A stretch of DNA of 64,000 nucleotides, taken from Moringa oleifera. Taxonomy: Eukaryota; Streptophyta; Magnoliopsida; Brassicales; Moringaceae. The notes beneath the pieces are model-generated. The model made no database searches. It saw nothing but the letters and a program-made list of their open reading frames with translations, and was not told the DNA's origin. How positions within the stretch are numbered: the stretch's first letter is position 1; each line of letters begins with the position of its first letter. The stretch is from the NCBI GenBank assembly GCA_021397835.1, contig JAJFZO010000882.1, positions 868,001 to 932,000 of the forward strand. Direction: 5' to 3'. A program made the translations under genes and the position numbers. Positions 49,123 through 61,620 of this stretch are shown in pieces.

Positions 49123-52100
49123 TTACAATTCAGAGGATGGGATGTTCTGGTTTACCAAGAAACGTTTCTTATAGCTCTCAACGTACTCCCCTGGATCACG
49201 CCTGGTTTGTTTGTAACCCTCAATCTTGTTCATCTCCTGCATACAAGTAATTTGTAATATTATACAGAAGCAAACAAAGATAAGTCTACCACAAAATCGA
49301 ACTCTATCATCTCTTTCACATTAAGAGTTCTGTCATTCAAATAGAAACTATGTTAATATAAGAAAATGTTGAATTCAATATACTGAGATACCCGTTGGAA
49401 GATCATGTTAATAATCAAAATTGTTGACAGAGATACCTGTTAAAAATTTTACCCCCAAAAAAGCATTTTATGAGAAAAAAATAAGTTTAATTTTATATTG
49501 CATGTAATTAGAAAGTTTTTGCTTGATGTGGGATTGTGGTGGAGTGTAACAGGATGCAAGAAAGATTGATAAGTTACTGACCCAAATCCAAGCTGCCAGT
49601 CTTGGCCTACCAGAAGTGATATCGCACTTCTTTACATCTAATAAGAAAGGCTGGAATCTCTCTATGAATGGAACATAAGCTATATCCACCTGTAGATTAC
49701 AGAGCATGAAATTCTAACTTAATTTTCATAATCTCTGTTGAAATGGATTCCTGCAGGAAAAAGTTTCAACTAGCAAAAAACAGACTCTGCGTTCTGCTGA
49801 TTCAGTTCCCTACTACTTGATAAACACCAACATGAACATCAACCAAGCGATTAGCATGAAGGGGGAGGAAGATATAATTTTCATAAAAGAAGTTTCCCTC
49901 ACCAGACTTAACTCGCCCAGGAAAAATGGCCCATCACTGAATTTGGAAAGAGCTGTTTCGATGTAATCAAATGCAGCACCTGATGCAGTTTACCACTATT
50001 GTTAAAACATCATTTGAATTAGGATCCTATCCATTTACTTGTTATTGAATTGTCACTGTACCAATATTTTTTCAAAAGGTCAGTAAAAATCAGAAAGCTG
50101 AGAATTTTAGTTGAAAACATCTACAGAAAGAGCAGATGTTCAACTCACCAGCTTCATCTCCATTTCCTTTAAACGAAGAAGTCACAGATTTATAGAAAGA
50201 GTCAGTGTATGCCAATAGCTCTTCTGCAAATTCTTTCTTCGCAGGATCCTACAGTTCAGAGAATGAGCACTTGATATATCAACTTATCCATTTGCATATT
50301 TACATGGAATTTAAATCCAGAGCTGCCGAGCAAACTTTCTGCAAATCTTACATCCGGGTACAGAGAAGGCCCTTCAAAGTGACTATCAATGTATCTGATT
50401 AGATCAAGGCTCTCTCCTTTGACTTCATTGTTGTGTTCCAATGATGGCACCTGCATAGAGCTTCACATTAACACGTGAGGAAAGAATAAACCTTATGAAG
50501 AAGAAGAAGCAAAACTCCCTCATCCTAGAGTCAGAATTCCAGAAGTCCTCAGCCTGAACAAACCATGATGTCCATTTCAACTTTTTCAACTAGTTGCAGC
50601 ATAATATCAGGATCCTCTACTGATTTAATTTTTGTTAATTTTTCTGAAAATGAGATAAAAAAGTTTTTTTTTTTTGGTAATTTATTATGTTACTGTGATA
50701 AGAAAAAAGAAATAAAAGAAATCCTAACCATTTATATCACTTACAATTATTAATACCATTACAAATAGTAACTATCTCATTTGCCAATTAATTTTAAAGA
50801 AATTATCATGTATATGCCTAGATATCACATGAAAACATCTCATTTTTAAGTATATTTTAAGCATCGGTTATATTGGATTCAGATTGATGCTACCTAAAAA
50901 TATCAGATAGCTTGATGAAGACACGTAGAGCTAAGTCTTCAGATGGTAGTGATGGGAAGATGATTTGATCAGAGGCTTGCAAGGCAAAGACACGATCAGG
51001 GAGCGTTGCTAGGCAACCAAACTACCCATGACGTTCAAGTCAATATAAGGTTTAACAAGGTTTTTTTTTGCCAATGAATGGATAGATCCCTAGAATATAC
51101 CTATGATTGTGCTTATATAATTGTTCGAAGGGTACTCTTGTCATTTTATAATGAGTACAAGTCATCTTTGCATTAATAGGTGAGATGTCGATTTGTCTTC
51201 AAGTTGATCATCCGCTTTCTCTGTACCTTCGGACTGTCGGCCTTCAACCATGAAAATCTTATGTTGACCTTATTGCTTCTAATTTGACACCCTAATATGT
51301 TCCGTGCCGGTCCACTCACTTCTACAATGCTATTGTTTGGTGTGATTTTATGTCTAAACAGGATCAAGTAGATCATAAGCCTTTCATGAGACTAAAACCA
51401 AATATGACCTTATCACAAGTTTTTCATTTCTAAGGTTGCAAAAATTGATTTTGTATTCTCCCACGCTGAGAGTAACTTTTTTAGATTTTATAATAATAAT
51501 AATAGCACCTATATATATTTATTTATTATTATTTATTTTTTATTGATAACTAGCTGGCTGGCAGCTTAAGCTAACCCTAAATTGGTCTACACGTAAACTC
51601 ATTGTTGGTTCACATGCGAACATCAAGATGATCTGCATGCGACCACAATAAGGTACCTATGCCATAGAATTTGAAGGAATAAGCACATGACACAAGGTGA
51701 AAATTAAATTTTCAATAAGCAACTATCAATCAAATGTCATCTCTCACGAGGTACAAGGCAACACAATGATGAAAAAATCGAAAACATAAGAAACAAGGTA
51801 CTTGGAGTCCGCATATGGACGGGCATTGAGTTTGCATGCAGACCAATTTGAGATCCGCTTAAGTGGTCAGCCAATTATCTATAAAAATAAAAATAATATA
51901 TATATATATATCATAATTATTACTATTATAAAATCCGAACAAGTTACTCTCAACGTTGAAGAATGCAAAATTAACTCTTCAACCTTAGAAATGAAAAACT
52001 TGTAAAGTCACATTTGGTTTTGGCCTCACTAGATATCTATGATCTACTTGATCCTATGTAGATACAAAATCATGTCAAACAATAAAGTTGAGTGATCAAA

Positions 52101-53730
52101 GCAAAATTCAGTGAGGTAAAATAGGACATGCTAGTCGTGTTAGATTGACGGCAACAGAGTCAACATAAGATTACATTGAGTGAAGGCACACAGCTCAAAA
52201 GTACAGAAAAAGTGAAAGATCAACTTGAAACCAAATCGACATCTCACCTATTAACGCAAGGACAAATCGTGTTTATCGCACCCCAATTACCTAGCAACGC
52301 CCTTGTTTTTACCTTGCAAGTTTCCAATCAAATCATGTTCTGATCACTACTATTTGAAAACTTACCTTCATGTGTCCTCATCAAGCTATCAGACATTTTT
52401 AGGTAACACCATAGACAATATCACCTTATTAGCTGGGTAGACTTTCTCTTTGTACCAAGCAGGCCTGTTCTTCAAATCAATTGGAACCAGCTTTATCTTG
52501 TCCTGCAAACCCTGCTCATTTCCAACATTAAATCAAAATGAACTCATTTAGCTCTGCGAAAATACTGAAAACGTCTCAAGCCTCGATTGAATCAGTTGCA
52601 TGAATTATAGTTGTTTTTTTTTTTTTTCTGGTTTTGAAGAACCAAGAACAGAAAAATCCTCTTTTACTAATCAAGTGACTTCACTGGAAACCAAACAGGG
52701 TATAAACTCAAGAAAGAGAGGAAAAGAATCCAAAAACAAGCAAAACATCGCCGGAAACAGAAGTCAAGACAACCTTACAGTTTCGAGTAATCCACACTCG
52801 CTGTGCGTAGGGGCAGGTATATGATATATACAACCTTCAAAGTACAAAAATGTAACTCTTAATATGTTAACTTCCAGAGCAAATAGGTTTCCAACAATGG
52901 CAGCAAGGTTTATAGGTATTGAAACAAAGGCGTGCACTTAAATCAACTGACAATCTTCTAAAATTCCTCTTCAATGATGGCAACCAGAAGAAAAAAGAAA
53001 AGAAGTGAGCAGATTTGGACCTTGTAGTTCCATCGAAGACCCGTGGAGGATCTGAAGTAGAATCAAAAGCTGGAGGTAGAGTTTCTTGCAGGCTTCTGCA
53101 AAGAGAGGAAGAGAGAGTTTGAAAATTGAAAACCCAAAAAAATTAAAGGAAACCCAGGTATAAGTATTTACCATTCTTTGATTGGTTTCCTAGAAAATCG
53201 AAGAAGTGATAAGGAAAAGGAAAACCGAAAGCTTAATTAACCTCAGCATTTCAGTGAAAAATTAGTTGATCTCTAGAATTCTTGTAAACTAAAGGTTCAG
53301 TATAAGAACAAGAGGAAACGCGTTCCCTCTCTTTGTCTCCGTTTTCTCAGCAACCAAACAGAAAAGTCGTCTGTACCCAGTGGCGAAACTTTAAGATCCA
53401 CGAAGTAAAACCCCGGCTCTTTTGATTGAATAAAAGAAAACGAAACTAAATTCTTTCGCACAAAAAAGAAACCACTTACCCAGTTGCCATAGTACCAGAT
53501 ACCCGTCTAGCTCTGTATCTACAAGATGAAGGCCACAATTGAGTGTGAAATGGAACCTTGTAAATAGCCCACTGAAAAGGTGCAGTATTTATATTTCTCG
53601 GGAAAGTTGAAGTACTAACACTCACTATATTCTTGGAGGAGAGAGGAAGAGAGACAGAACTTGAAAGATCTCTTGAGGACGTCAATGGTGACCTCTCAGT
53701 AGCACCATAGCTTACTCTCAAAGTTGCCAT
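49123..53730 (-). CDS. GSTL: Lambda-class glutathione transferase with plastid-type N-terminal extension
   Basis: Lambda GSTs are plant-specific thiol transferases that use a catalytic cysteine and reduce glutathionylated flavonols and similar compounds. Exons on the minus strand: 53730-53480, 53095-53021, 52834-52774, 52511-52425, 50450-50352, 50248-50149, 49979-49903, 49689-49582, 49236-49123; 323 residues. The thioredoxin-like fold carries C116 in YTCPYAQR; NKVPSLEH and GESLDLIRYID form the glutathione site. The helical C-terminal domain runs from DPAKKEFAEELLAYTDSF to the C-terminus. The first about 80 residues are Ser/Thr/Arg-rich with almost no acid, fitting a chloroplast transit peptide. 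Met81 (MATGSLQETLPP) lies at the start of the GST core and would give a cytosolic form of usual length. Intron 4 (50451-52424) contains a foldback element. Confidence 0.93.
50893..52403. mobile_element. Large foldback (long inverted repeat) element in GST intron 4
   Basis: The left end CCTAAAAATATCAGATAGCT pairs with the reverse complement of the right end, CCTAAAAATGTCTGATAGCT. Pairing continues far inward: a GGATCAAGTAGATCAT block near 51362 matches its complement near 52040, and CTCACCTATTAA near 52245 matches the complement near 51172. Arms are about 600-740 bp around a short centre near 51650-51790; the left arm carries about 110 bp (near 51050-51165) absent from the right. The element is bounded by TA on both sides. 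It encodes no transposase and is transcribed within the GST pre-mRNA. Confidence 0.8.
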
Positions 53731-55740
53731 TTTCTCACTCTTTCATTTTTGGCTTAGCTTTTGATGGTCACCCGTTTCTTGTTTTCAATAACCAAATCTG
53801 GACTGTGTGAATCATATTGTGCCATGTGCATGTGGTTTTTCCTGGAAAATATTCCTTTTTTAAGTCCTTTCCAGTTACGGACAGAAAATCATAACTCAAA
53901 GTTCTACCCACCAAAAATCAGTTTTCCTTTCTTTTTTCCTCTTTTGAGAAAAGTAATCTAGAGAAGAAGAAGATGAAAGGGGTGAATGACACTTAAAGAT
54001 TTAAAACCACTGTTAAAAGAGTACAGAGAAATCACAAAATGGTTAACCATGACTTCTTAACAAATGGGTTTAGATGATCTTAACTTGTATTACATGATAA
54101 AATGAAATTTAAAGGCCCAATCTCATCCAATCTGTACAAGAACTTAATATGATTGAAACGGATTATGTACACTGTGAACTGTAAAACTCATCATCTATAC
54201 TCCATAAGCCCTCCTCTTCATGAACCTTAAACTTCCTGCTTTAGAACCAGAAAGGAAGAGACCCATTTGAGTAGAGAAGCCGATTAGCATCTCAACTGTT
54301 TTAGCCAAGTGATCTCTTCTAGGTAATTCCCACTTCTTGTAAGTGGTCAAGTACTCACTACAACAATTTCTTTAGCAACTTTGATGGTCAGGCAGGCAAA
54401 GCCAGGTTCTTCTTCTGGTCTTTCAGGCCAAATAATACAGGAGAGTGTTCGATTGATGTCAATCATGACGGCTTACACCATGAAATCCAAGTTGGAATCA
54501 TGGGGTTTGCAGACCCAAATCTTCTCTGAGTCTGATCTTGACAAGAGAATCCCTTGTAGGGCTAAGTAAAGAATGTGTGGTTTCTTCTCTGTTGAGCAGA
54601 TTCACTGTTACCAACTAGTTGGTTACTGAAATGAAGACAGCTTAACTTGAAAGTGGGAAAACTTCAGTTTACCAACTGGGTTCAAACTATTCTTTAATCG
54701 GTGCAGAAACCTTTTCATTCATTTCAGTAGCCATTGCATCAGGTCAAGATTCACAGCATATATGTTGTTTAAGTGACTTCCATGTTTGCACTCACTGTTA
54801 GTTTTGCCTATCATCCTCGGATATCAAATGAAAACTCTTCATTTACTTGATATAAATTTGTATTGCTTGACATAGACTTATACTATATAGTGATTATATA
54901 AGATAGACTGGCAGCTTTTATGTTCAACCAACAAGAGGGGGAAGGCAAATCCATTTTTCACTGCTTGCAAAACATATCAGTTGGAAGATCTAAGATCTTC
55001 AAGCACTGTCCGGAGATACAATTTGTTTTCATTCAACCCAGTTGCTGAGCTGCTTCTCCACTGCAGTCTGCAGTTCAATTAACAAAACTTCTGTGCTTCA
55101 GGAAACCTTGAGATTTCTGAACGCACAAGGTCGGCTGGTTAACAATAGATGGAAAATGTACATGAAACCTCTGGAAAACAAAAAGAAGAAAAGAAAAAAA
55201 TGCAGAAATCTCAGACTTGCAAGCTTCTCTGTTTAATAGCCACACTGTCTAGTTGCCTACAATCACTGTCACTGAAGATACTAAGAAGAAATGGTTATGG
55301 GCAACTCAGGCACCAGAGTTGCCCTCCCCTTCCCTATCTTGTGTATGAGTTGATGATATCACCCATCTGTTCGTAGTCGAAGAGAAAAATGGTAGGAGCA
55401 AAAATGGAAGGCATTGCAGTCATCTGGAATGAATTAATATCAGGACAATCACATGGAGTTGCAGCAGTCATGAATGTTAGCTAGACAAGCATTATAAGGC
55501 AAGTCATGAGACAACTTCTAAACACATTTTTCCGAGGCACGCGTCTCTTTAGGCAATTAATCTACTGTCTATAGAGAAATCTTTTATGGCTTTGTGCCTT
55601 GATGGACAGAAGTCTCCAAAAGGGCGTGGCTATACATCAATTTTCCATTTTTTACTCTCTCCTCTTTAAGAAAAATGAAAAAGTTTCTTAATACAAATAA
55701 AGAAAATGTGGATTAAGTGACATATATAGAACCTCTTGAA
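53731..55740. other. Spacer between the GST gene start and the PP2C gene end
   Basis: Both neighbours are on the minus strand, so the GST promoter lies just right of 53730 and the PP2C 3' UTR left of 55741. No conserved gene was recognised; a 61-codon plus-strand frame from the ATG at 54384 lacks family support. Confidence 0.55.
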
Positions 55741-58700
55741 CTAGGTATGGGCATTTCCAGAGAAAGCACTGCCTCCTTTGATTGAAAGCAGAGGGCCCCG
55801 TGGGAAGCTGCGGCTCATCAGATGCAAATCCAGGAACACAACTATTACAGTGATATCATCATGAAAATGTCTCCTTACCCCACGATCAATCTTTTTCAAG
55901 TCTGAATATCTCATTTCTCTTTTCTTTGCTGCTTCACGAAGTGCAGCTTTCACTAGCCTCCTCGCAACACCCTACACAAACATGGGTGAAAATATATCAT
56001 CAAGAAGATATGTTTAATGGATTTTACATGAACTTACAACATGTTAAACACATATGAAATGGCTGAAAAAAATATTGCAAGAAAATATCAGCCCACCTAC
56101 TTCTGGGAATGAATAACTCCATTGGACATTTTTAGCTATTAACAGGCTGATTCCACAGGTAAGACTATATAATACATGTACTGAAAGGAAAAAGTTCTTA
56201 ATTCCAATAGCACCATAACCAATCCATCTCCTGAGAGAACTGTAGCATACTCGAGTAATATCGCTGGCTAAAACGGACTAAAAAACAGATAGATAAAAGG
56301 AAATCCTACATTACGTGGACAGGTGTTGACAATATCAACAGCCTCCTGGTTGCTTAGGTGCTCCCATAGGCCATCTGATGCAAATATAAGAAACTGATCT
56401 TCGCTGTGAAGTTTATGCACTGATATTGCTGGTTCGGCTTTGAGGATTGGCTTATCGAATGGTTCTGGAAGTCTAAACTTTGGCAACAGAGGCTCTCTAT
56501 TAAATTCTGTCTTCTTCAAATAAGCATCACCAATGGATCTTGAAACCTGACCCCAAAACAAGAAAAGTAAAAAGAAACTAGAGCTCGTCAGTGTAAACAT
56601 ATTTGAAAATGACTATTAAATTTTGAAACTGGAATTTCTTTAGCAAGTGGGAGAAAAATTCTGAAATTATTCTGGTGCACATGACAAATTCTATGCCCTT
56701 TGAAAGTATAGGCATAATTCCCAAACAAGTTTTTTAAAAACTGTGAAAAGATCAGAATTTCAGGTATAATACTGCAGAGTACAGTCTTTGTTAATGAGCA
56801 TATTTTATGTACCATGCCTGAACAGCCAATCAGAGAAGCAAAGTCCCTGAGCAACAGCTTAGATGGTAAGGCCAAAAGGGTAGGATGTGATAGAACGACC
56901 AGTGTGTCACATTTTTCCCAGCATAGAGATAAATAAATAATACGTAAGAAACAGTAAGGTGGCATACCAAAGTTGTTTTTATAAGAAAGTTAGTTTTATT
57001 TAAAAAGCTCAAAGGGCTGCCACCCCAGTACATGTGTTGTTAATTACAAGATAAGAATTCTACAAAATCTATCAATTCTGCTTCATTTACATAAAAAGTT
57101 CCCAGTAGTATGAAAAAACTTAAACACAGACTGCAAGTTCAGGTTGGATCTCAGGAAATATGTCACGCAATTACACAGATTCTATAAATCCTCCAGATAA
57201 CTTACAAATATAATATGATTGAAATTGTAATACTTGTACAGCGAATTATATTCTAAAGCATTCAGCATGCCACCAAGGAAATGTGTAATGCATTTCAACA
57301 AATGATCATATGCTCAAAAGTGTTGGCACAATGATTTGGAGCAGACTTTATGGTAAAATGAATTGAGCTATAAAAAAAGGGCAATAATCCACCAAGAACA
57401 AATAAGTATGTACCACAAAACCCAAAGAATCACCTGTATAAGACCCTTCACACGCCAAACTTTGTGTTTCAGAACCACAATCTGTGGGTCATCGGGATGC
57501 AATGAGCGCAATTCCTCTCTCACAGATTCTATGCTTGCATTGTGCTCAGATGATAACTGAACAGCTTTGACCTCTTTAAAGGCCTTTTCCAGTCTTCCTA
57601 ATACCACCCGAGAATCTCCGGCATTTGCAATGTATAGCAGTCCACTACATATAATTCCTACCAAACAACATGATCCAACAGAAGCTATCTGTGGCTTAGT
57701 TTGCCATTGCTTCTGTACCAGACTGAGAAATTCCTCTTCTGTTGCCAAAAAGGCTTTGCTGATCACATCAGCAGACATTCCATGGTACTCTGATGTAAAC
57801 TCTGCATCACGAATAGCTGTCAAGTCAGTAAACATATGCATTAGCTACCTAAAATCAACATTTGAAATGTGAGGAAAAGTAAATGCAACTCTGAGAGAGA
57901 AGTGCTGGGTATGTCCCAAGCTACAAGCATGCCATGTATTCTCAAAAAGTACCAAACTACTCTAAGCTTTTCATAAAGGTTGCTTAACTTAATTTTATAT
58001 CATAAAATCCTATATATGACAGTACAAGCATACAATATACTCGAGGAAGATTATGAATAACAAAAGTCATCATTTTGCTTCTTGTTTACCTAACAAGCAT
58101 GGATATGCCACACACAAATTCACTCTTCACTCTTCATACCTGATGACTAACTCAACTCAATGTAGCCTATCCTAAATCAAGCGGAGTGGGCATAAAATCC
58201 CTTTTATACATGTTACCAAAAACCATTCTTTCATGAGAATAAGAAATCAAGTGTTTTTCACTAGCCCAGTTTTGGGTCTAACCAACCGGTTCTTTAAAAT
58301 TTCCAAACTTTTGCCCTGTCATGGCATATGCTAGTTTGCAATAGAACATGATTTCACTTGTAAACAATATCTTAGATTGTAAAGCTCCAAAATTAGTGGA
58401 GAATATCCATTCCATTCCAGAGATTGAAATCACAGGAAATCTTTCAACTTTAAACATCTTGACTTTATCAAATGCTAGAGACAAATTTCTAGAAAAGCTA
58501 GTATCAGAATAATCTTCAGTCCTCATTTTAACATGTACCAAGCATAGAGTATGTGTGAAACTAAAGCACCAAGCTTTACTTCTTAAGTCCATAGAGTTCA
58601 AAAAGCTCAGATATCAAAATGATCACGGAATCATGACTGTCAAAAGCCTGGAATGAGAAATTTTTAGATGTCACATAACACAGATAATCAATCTACTAGT

Positions 58701-59106
58701 TAGTAAGAATGGGATATCAGAAACAACACAAGAAATAAGATGATCATGAAACTTAGTCAAGCATGAGAAAGACAGACATACTCTTAAGATGACTAAAGAG
58801 GTGTTCGTTTACAAAGCGGGCAGCTTCTGGACCTCCATGGCCATCATAAATCCCAACAAATGTTCCTTGAGGTCCTGATTCAAGTAAGCTTAACGGCCCT
58901 GATTCAAGTTGGCTATGATCCTCAAGAAGATTGTTTGCTTGAATCACTGCCATTGAGAACTCGCCACTTACATGGCTTCCCGAATCTTTGTACCACAAGA
59001 GCCCATCAAGTCGGCCATTAGCATCCCCCCCTCTATTAGAATTTTCCCCCTCAGCAGAAGGCCTCCAACAAGGTGACATAATCCTCATAATCGCAGTAGA
59101 TACCAT
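55741..59106 (-). CDS. Protein phosphatase 2C, plant clade D type
   Basis: PP2Cs are metal-dependent Ser/Thr phosphatases. Clade D members act at the plasma membrane, where SAUR proteins inhibit them so that they no longer dephosphorylate the proton pump. Exons on the minus strand: 59106-58782, 57801-57434, 56546-56310, 55971-55741; 386 residues, the normal length. Metal-binding and catalytic motifs are all present: GIYDGHGG (86-92 region), [17 protein letters not shown] and HDDITVIVV near the C-terminus. The conserved family blocks [16 protein letters not shown] and [19 protein letters not shown] support clade D. The start [17 protein letters not shown] matches the family N-terminus. The leader is spliced and carries two small upstream frames (separate entries). 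Intron 2 contains a LINE tail. Confidence 0.92.
56976..57125 (-). mobile_element. LINE 3' tail fragment in PP2C intron 2
   Basis: Short stretch resembling the 3' tails at about 450-640, 24830-24980 and 28930-29040: a T-rich plus-strand edge, a CAAAGGGCTGCCACCCCAG block, then TTCATTTACATAAAAAG. Only the tail is present; no coding part. Confidence 0.5.
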
Positions 59107-59119
59107 AACTTACATATTC

Positions 59120-59163
59120 TCACCCAAACGACCCAGCAATCAAATCATTCATCAAACCACCAT
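59120..59163 (-). promoter_or_regulatory. Two overlapping upstream ORFs in the PP2C leader
   Basis: On the minus strand a 3-codon frame (ATG GTG GTT TGA, 59163-59152) ends in a TGATG overlap with a 10-codon frame (59152-59120, MNDLIAGSFG). The second uORF stops 13 bases before the main ATG. Both would lie in the mature leader if the intron between the leader exons is removed as proposed. Confidence 0.6.
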
Positions 59164-59823
59164 AAAGAATTATATCAACCTGTAGTTTCTGCTCTGGCTT
59201 GTCTTCAATACGCAAACCCACAACAAAAGTTTCAGAAGTCAAACACGCATTGATAAATGCAGACAACATTAATCTGCATGATTGCAGAACATTAATAGAT
59301 CAATGGCTTTGAAAATGCTAATAAAATTGCAGAAAAATATTCATAGATAGACCCTTAAGAATGAAACATATAATGGGTAGGCACAGCAACTGCCATGTGT
59401 TTGAAGGAAATTATGAGGCATACACCATTATCCTGCCCGGTTATTTCAGATCAAGGGAATTAATGGGTATGCTGAATAAACCTGCAAAGGGCTATGAAGT
59501 GGAAACCAAAAGAGAAAATGAAAGCACCATGATTTATGATGAAGTAGAATGATCGGTACAGTCAGATTTTGCATAATATGAAGTTCACACAATAATCTAA
59601 AGGCACAAGTCATTAATCTGCACCAGAACATCTCCAAACAAACTAATCGGTATGTCCAGAAACTCCAAGGTACACAGCTTAACATGAAATTTAAAACAAA
59701 AAACAGTTTCCATATCACACATCTTATTTGAGATATAAAGTAATAGCATTCAATACAGGCCAGACAATGATGTCCGGACTAAAAGAGAAAAGAGGAATTG
59801 CAAAGGAAATTTTTCTAACATAC

Positions 59824-60030
59824 CTTGTCTAGCTGTGAGATAATACTCTTATGACCCTCGATCACAATCTTAGCAGAGAGAAACACATCATTGGACGGAT
59901 TGAACAGGGAGTCAATGAAGAAAATATAGAATGTTAGGACACACTGAAGAAACAAAAGATTATCAAACAACAAAAAGCGGTGTCCGTTAACGAGGGCAGA
60001 TCTGGAGAGAGGAAGAGAGAGAGAGAGAGA
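59824..60030 (-). other. Probable 5' UTR exon of the PP2C gene
   Basis: On the minus strand a GA/CT-rich start (60031-60013) is followed by about 190 bases ending in the donor ACAAG/GTATGT at 59824/59823. An acceptor CTACAG lies at 59185-59180, so the next exon would start at 59179 and run into the coding start at 59106. The transcription start is not known. Confidence 0.45.
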
Positions 60031-60031
60031 T

Positions 60032-61620
60032 GAAGGGGGTTGTGATTGGTGGTTTTACTCCTGAAGAGAGAGAGGATCATACAACAAATCTCGCGTCTTT
60101 GAAACCCATCCTAGGAGGCATTTTTGTATCTCTCCCTCCATTGGATTTTTGGCCTTTGGGTTGGTACTTTCAGTTTAGGTTCTCTAATTTAATTGCCTGG
60201 GGTTTTGACTTTGACCTGCAACAAACCACCATTTTAGGCAGCTTTTCCTCATCTCCCTTTCTCCTTTAAATAGTAAAGTTCAAGTTCCCCATTTCACAAA
60301 TATTTATCATGATTCAACTATTATATCATAATCTTTTGATATACATACTATAAATTATACTATTTTTCATAATTTGATTATTATAAAATAATAATCATAA
60401 TATTCACAAAATTATCTTCGTCCTTTTACCATGTTAAATTAACAATGAACCCTAAATTTAATAATTAATTTAGAAAATTTTTAGTTAATAATTAAAAACA
60501 CTAATGACCTTTAAAAAAAATTAAATCTTAAACTAATAAGTTGAGTTTCTTAAATTTTAATTTAATTATTATTTCATGACTTATAATATAAGATTTATTT
60601 CATACCCATATGACCCAAATGTCATATTCTTTTTTAAAAAAATATAATTTACTAATAAGAAACAATATTGTACAACAGATAAAATTAAGACTATGGTATT
60701 GTACGGTATGCATGATATAAAACTTAGGGTTAAAAAAATGAAAAATAAACCCTTATATTACTTTGATTACTAAAGTTTAAGACCCGACTTTCATCTTTTT
60801 AATAATGTACAAAAATATTTTTTAAAAAGGCAAATTAATCATTAATTTAAAAAAGGAAAAAAGAAAGTGATTCAATAAGAAGATTAGTTGATTACAATAT
60901 CTATGTAACAAAACAAATGTAGATGGAATTAACTCCTAACCACAAGGAAAAGCAAACCCACTGAGCATAAGGATTTTATTTTATTTTTAAATTACAATCA
61001 ATTAATATAATTATTTAAGTAAAAAATTATTTTTTGTAGAAATTAGAGCTAAGAAATTATTAAATATTACTACTAAATAATATTTCATGATAAATTACAT
61101 GATTGGGAGGATTTAACAATTGATTATATATTAATTTTAATTACATAAAAAGTTGGATAGGGTAAGTTTATTTTATTTAGAAAATAAATTAATTACTATA
61201 TATCAATAATACATAAATCAAAATTTTGAATCTTTAAAAGTTATATTATTAAAGAATATATAAAACTTTAACTATATATATATATTTGTAAACATGTTTT
61301 AAATATAATTTCAAGAAATAAAAATTTAAAATAATTAAAACTATAAATTGAATTATATTTATCACATAATATAAAGTTATTTTGATTTGTGTTTATTTAT
61401 TTTGAATTTAATAGTTATAAATTTTTATTTTAAAATATATTTATGATAAAAATAAATATTATATACTATTTAGTAATAATTTTTTTAAATATCATCATAA
61501 TTTGAACAAAATTTTAATTGAAAATAACCTGTCGGAGTATTTTTAAAAGAAATTAAAAAAAAAAAACACAAATAAGGGAAGAGGGGAAAAAGAAAAAGTA
61601 AAAAGAAAGAGAAAGTTAGG
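60032..61620. other. Divergent AT-rich spacer between the PP2C and Nit1-like genes
   Basis: No coding frame of note. It must hold the promoters of both divergent genes; most of 60300-61550 is extremely AT-rich. Confidence 0.6.

Noticed and set aside
53161..53225. A small AG/GT-bracketed stretch between GST exons 1 and 2
   Set aside because: Including it would create an immediate stop in the GST frame; it may be an alternative leader exon but nothing supports it.
54384..54569. A 61-codon plus-strand frame starting MVRQAKPGSSSGL
   Set aside because: It has an ATG and a tidy stop but no family I recognise, no clear splice partners and no promoter evidence; transcript data could revive it.
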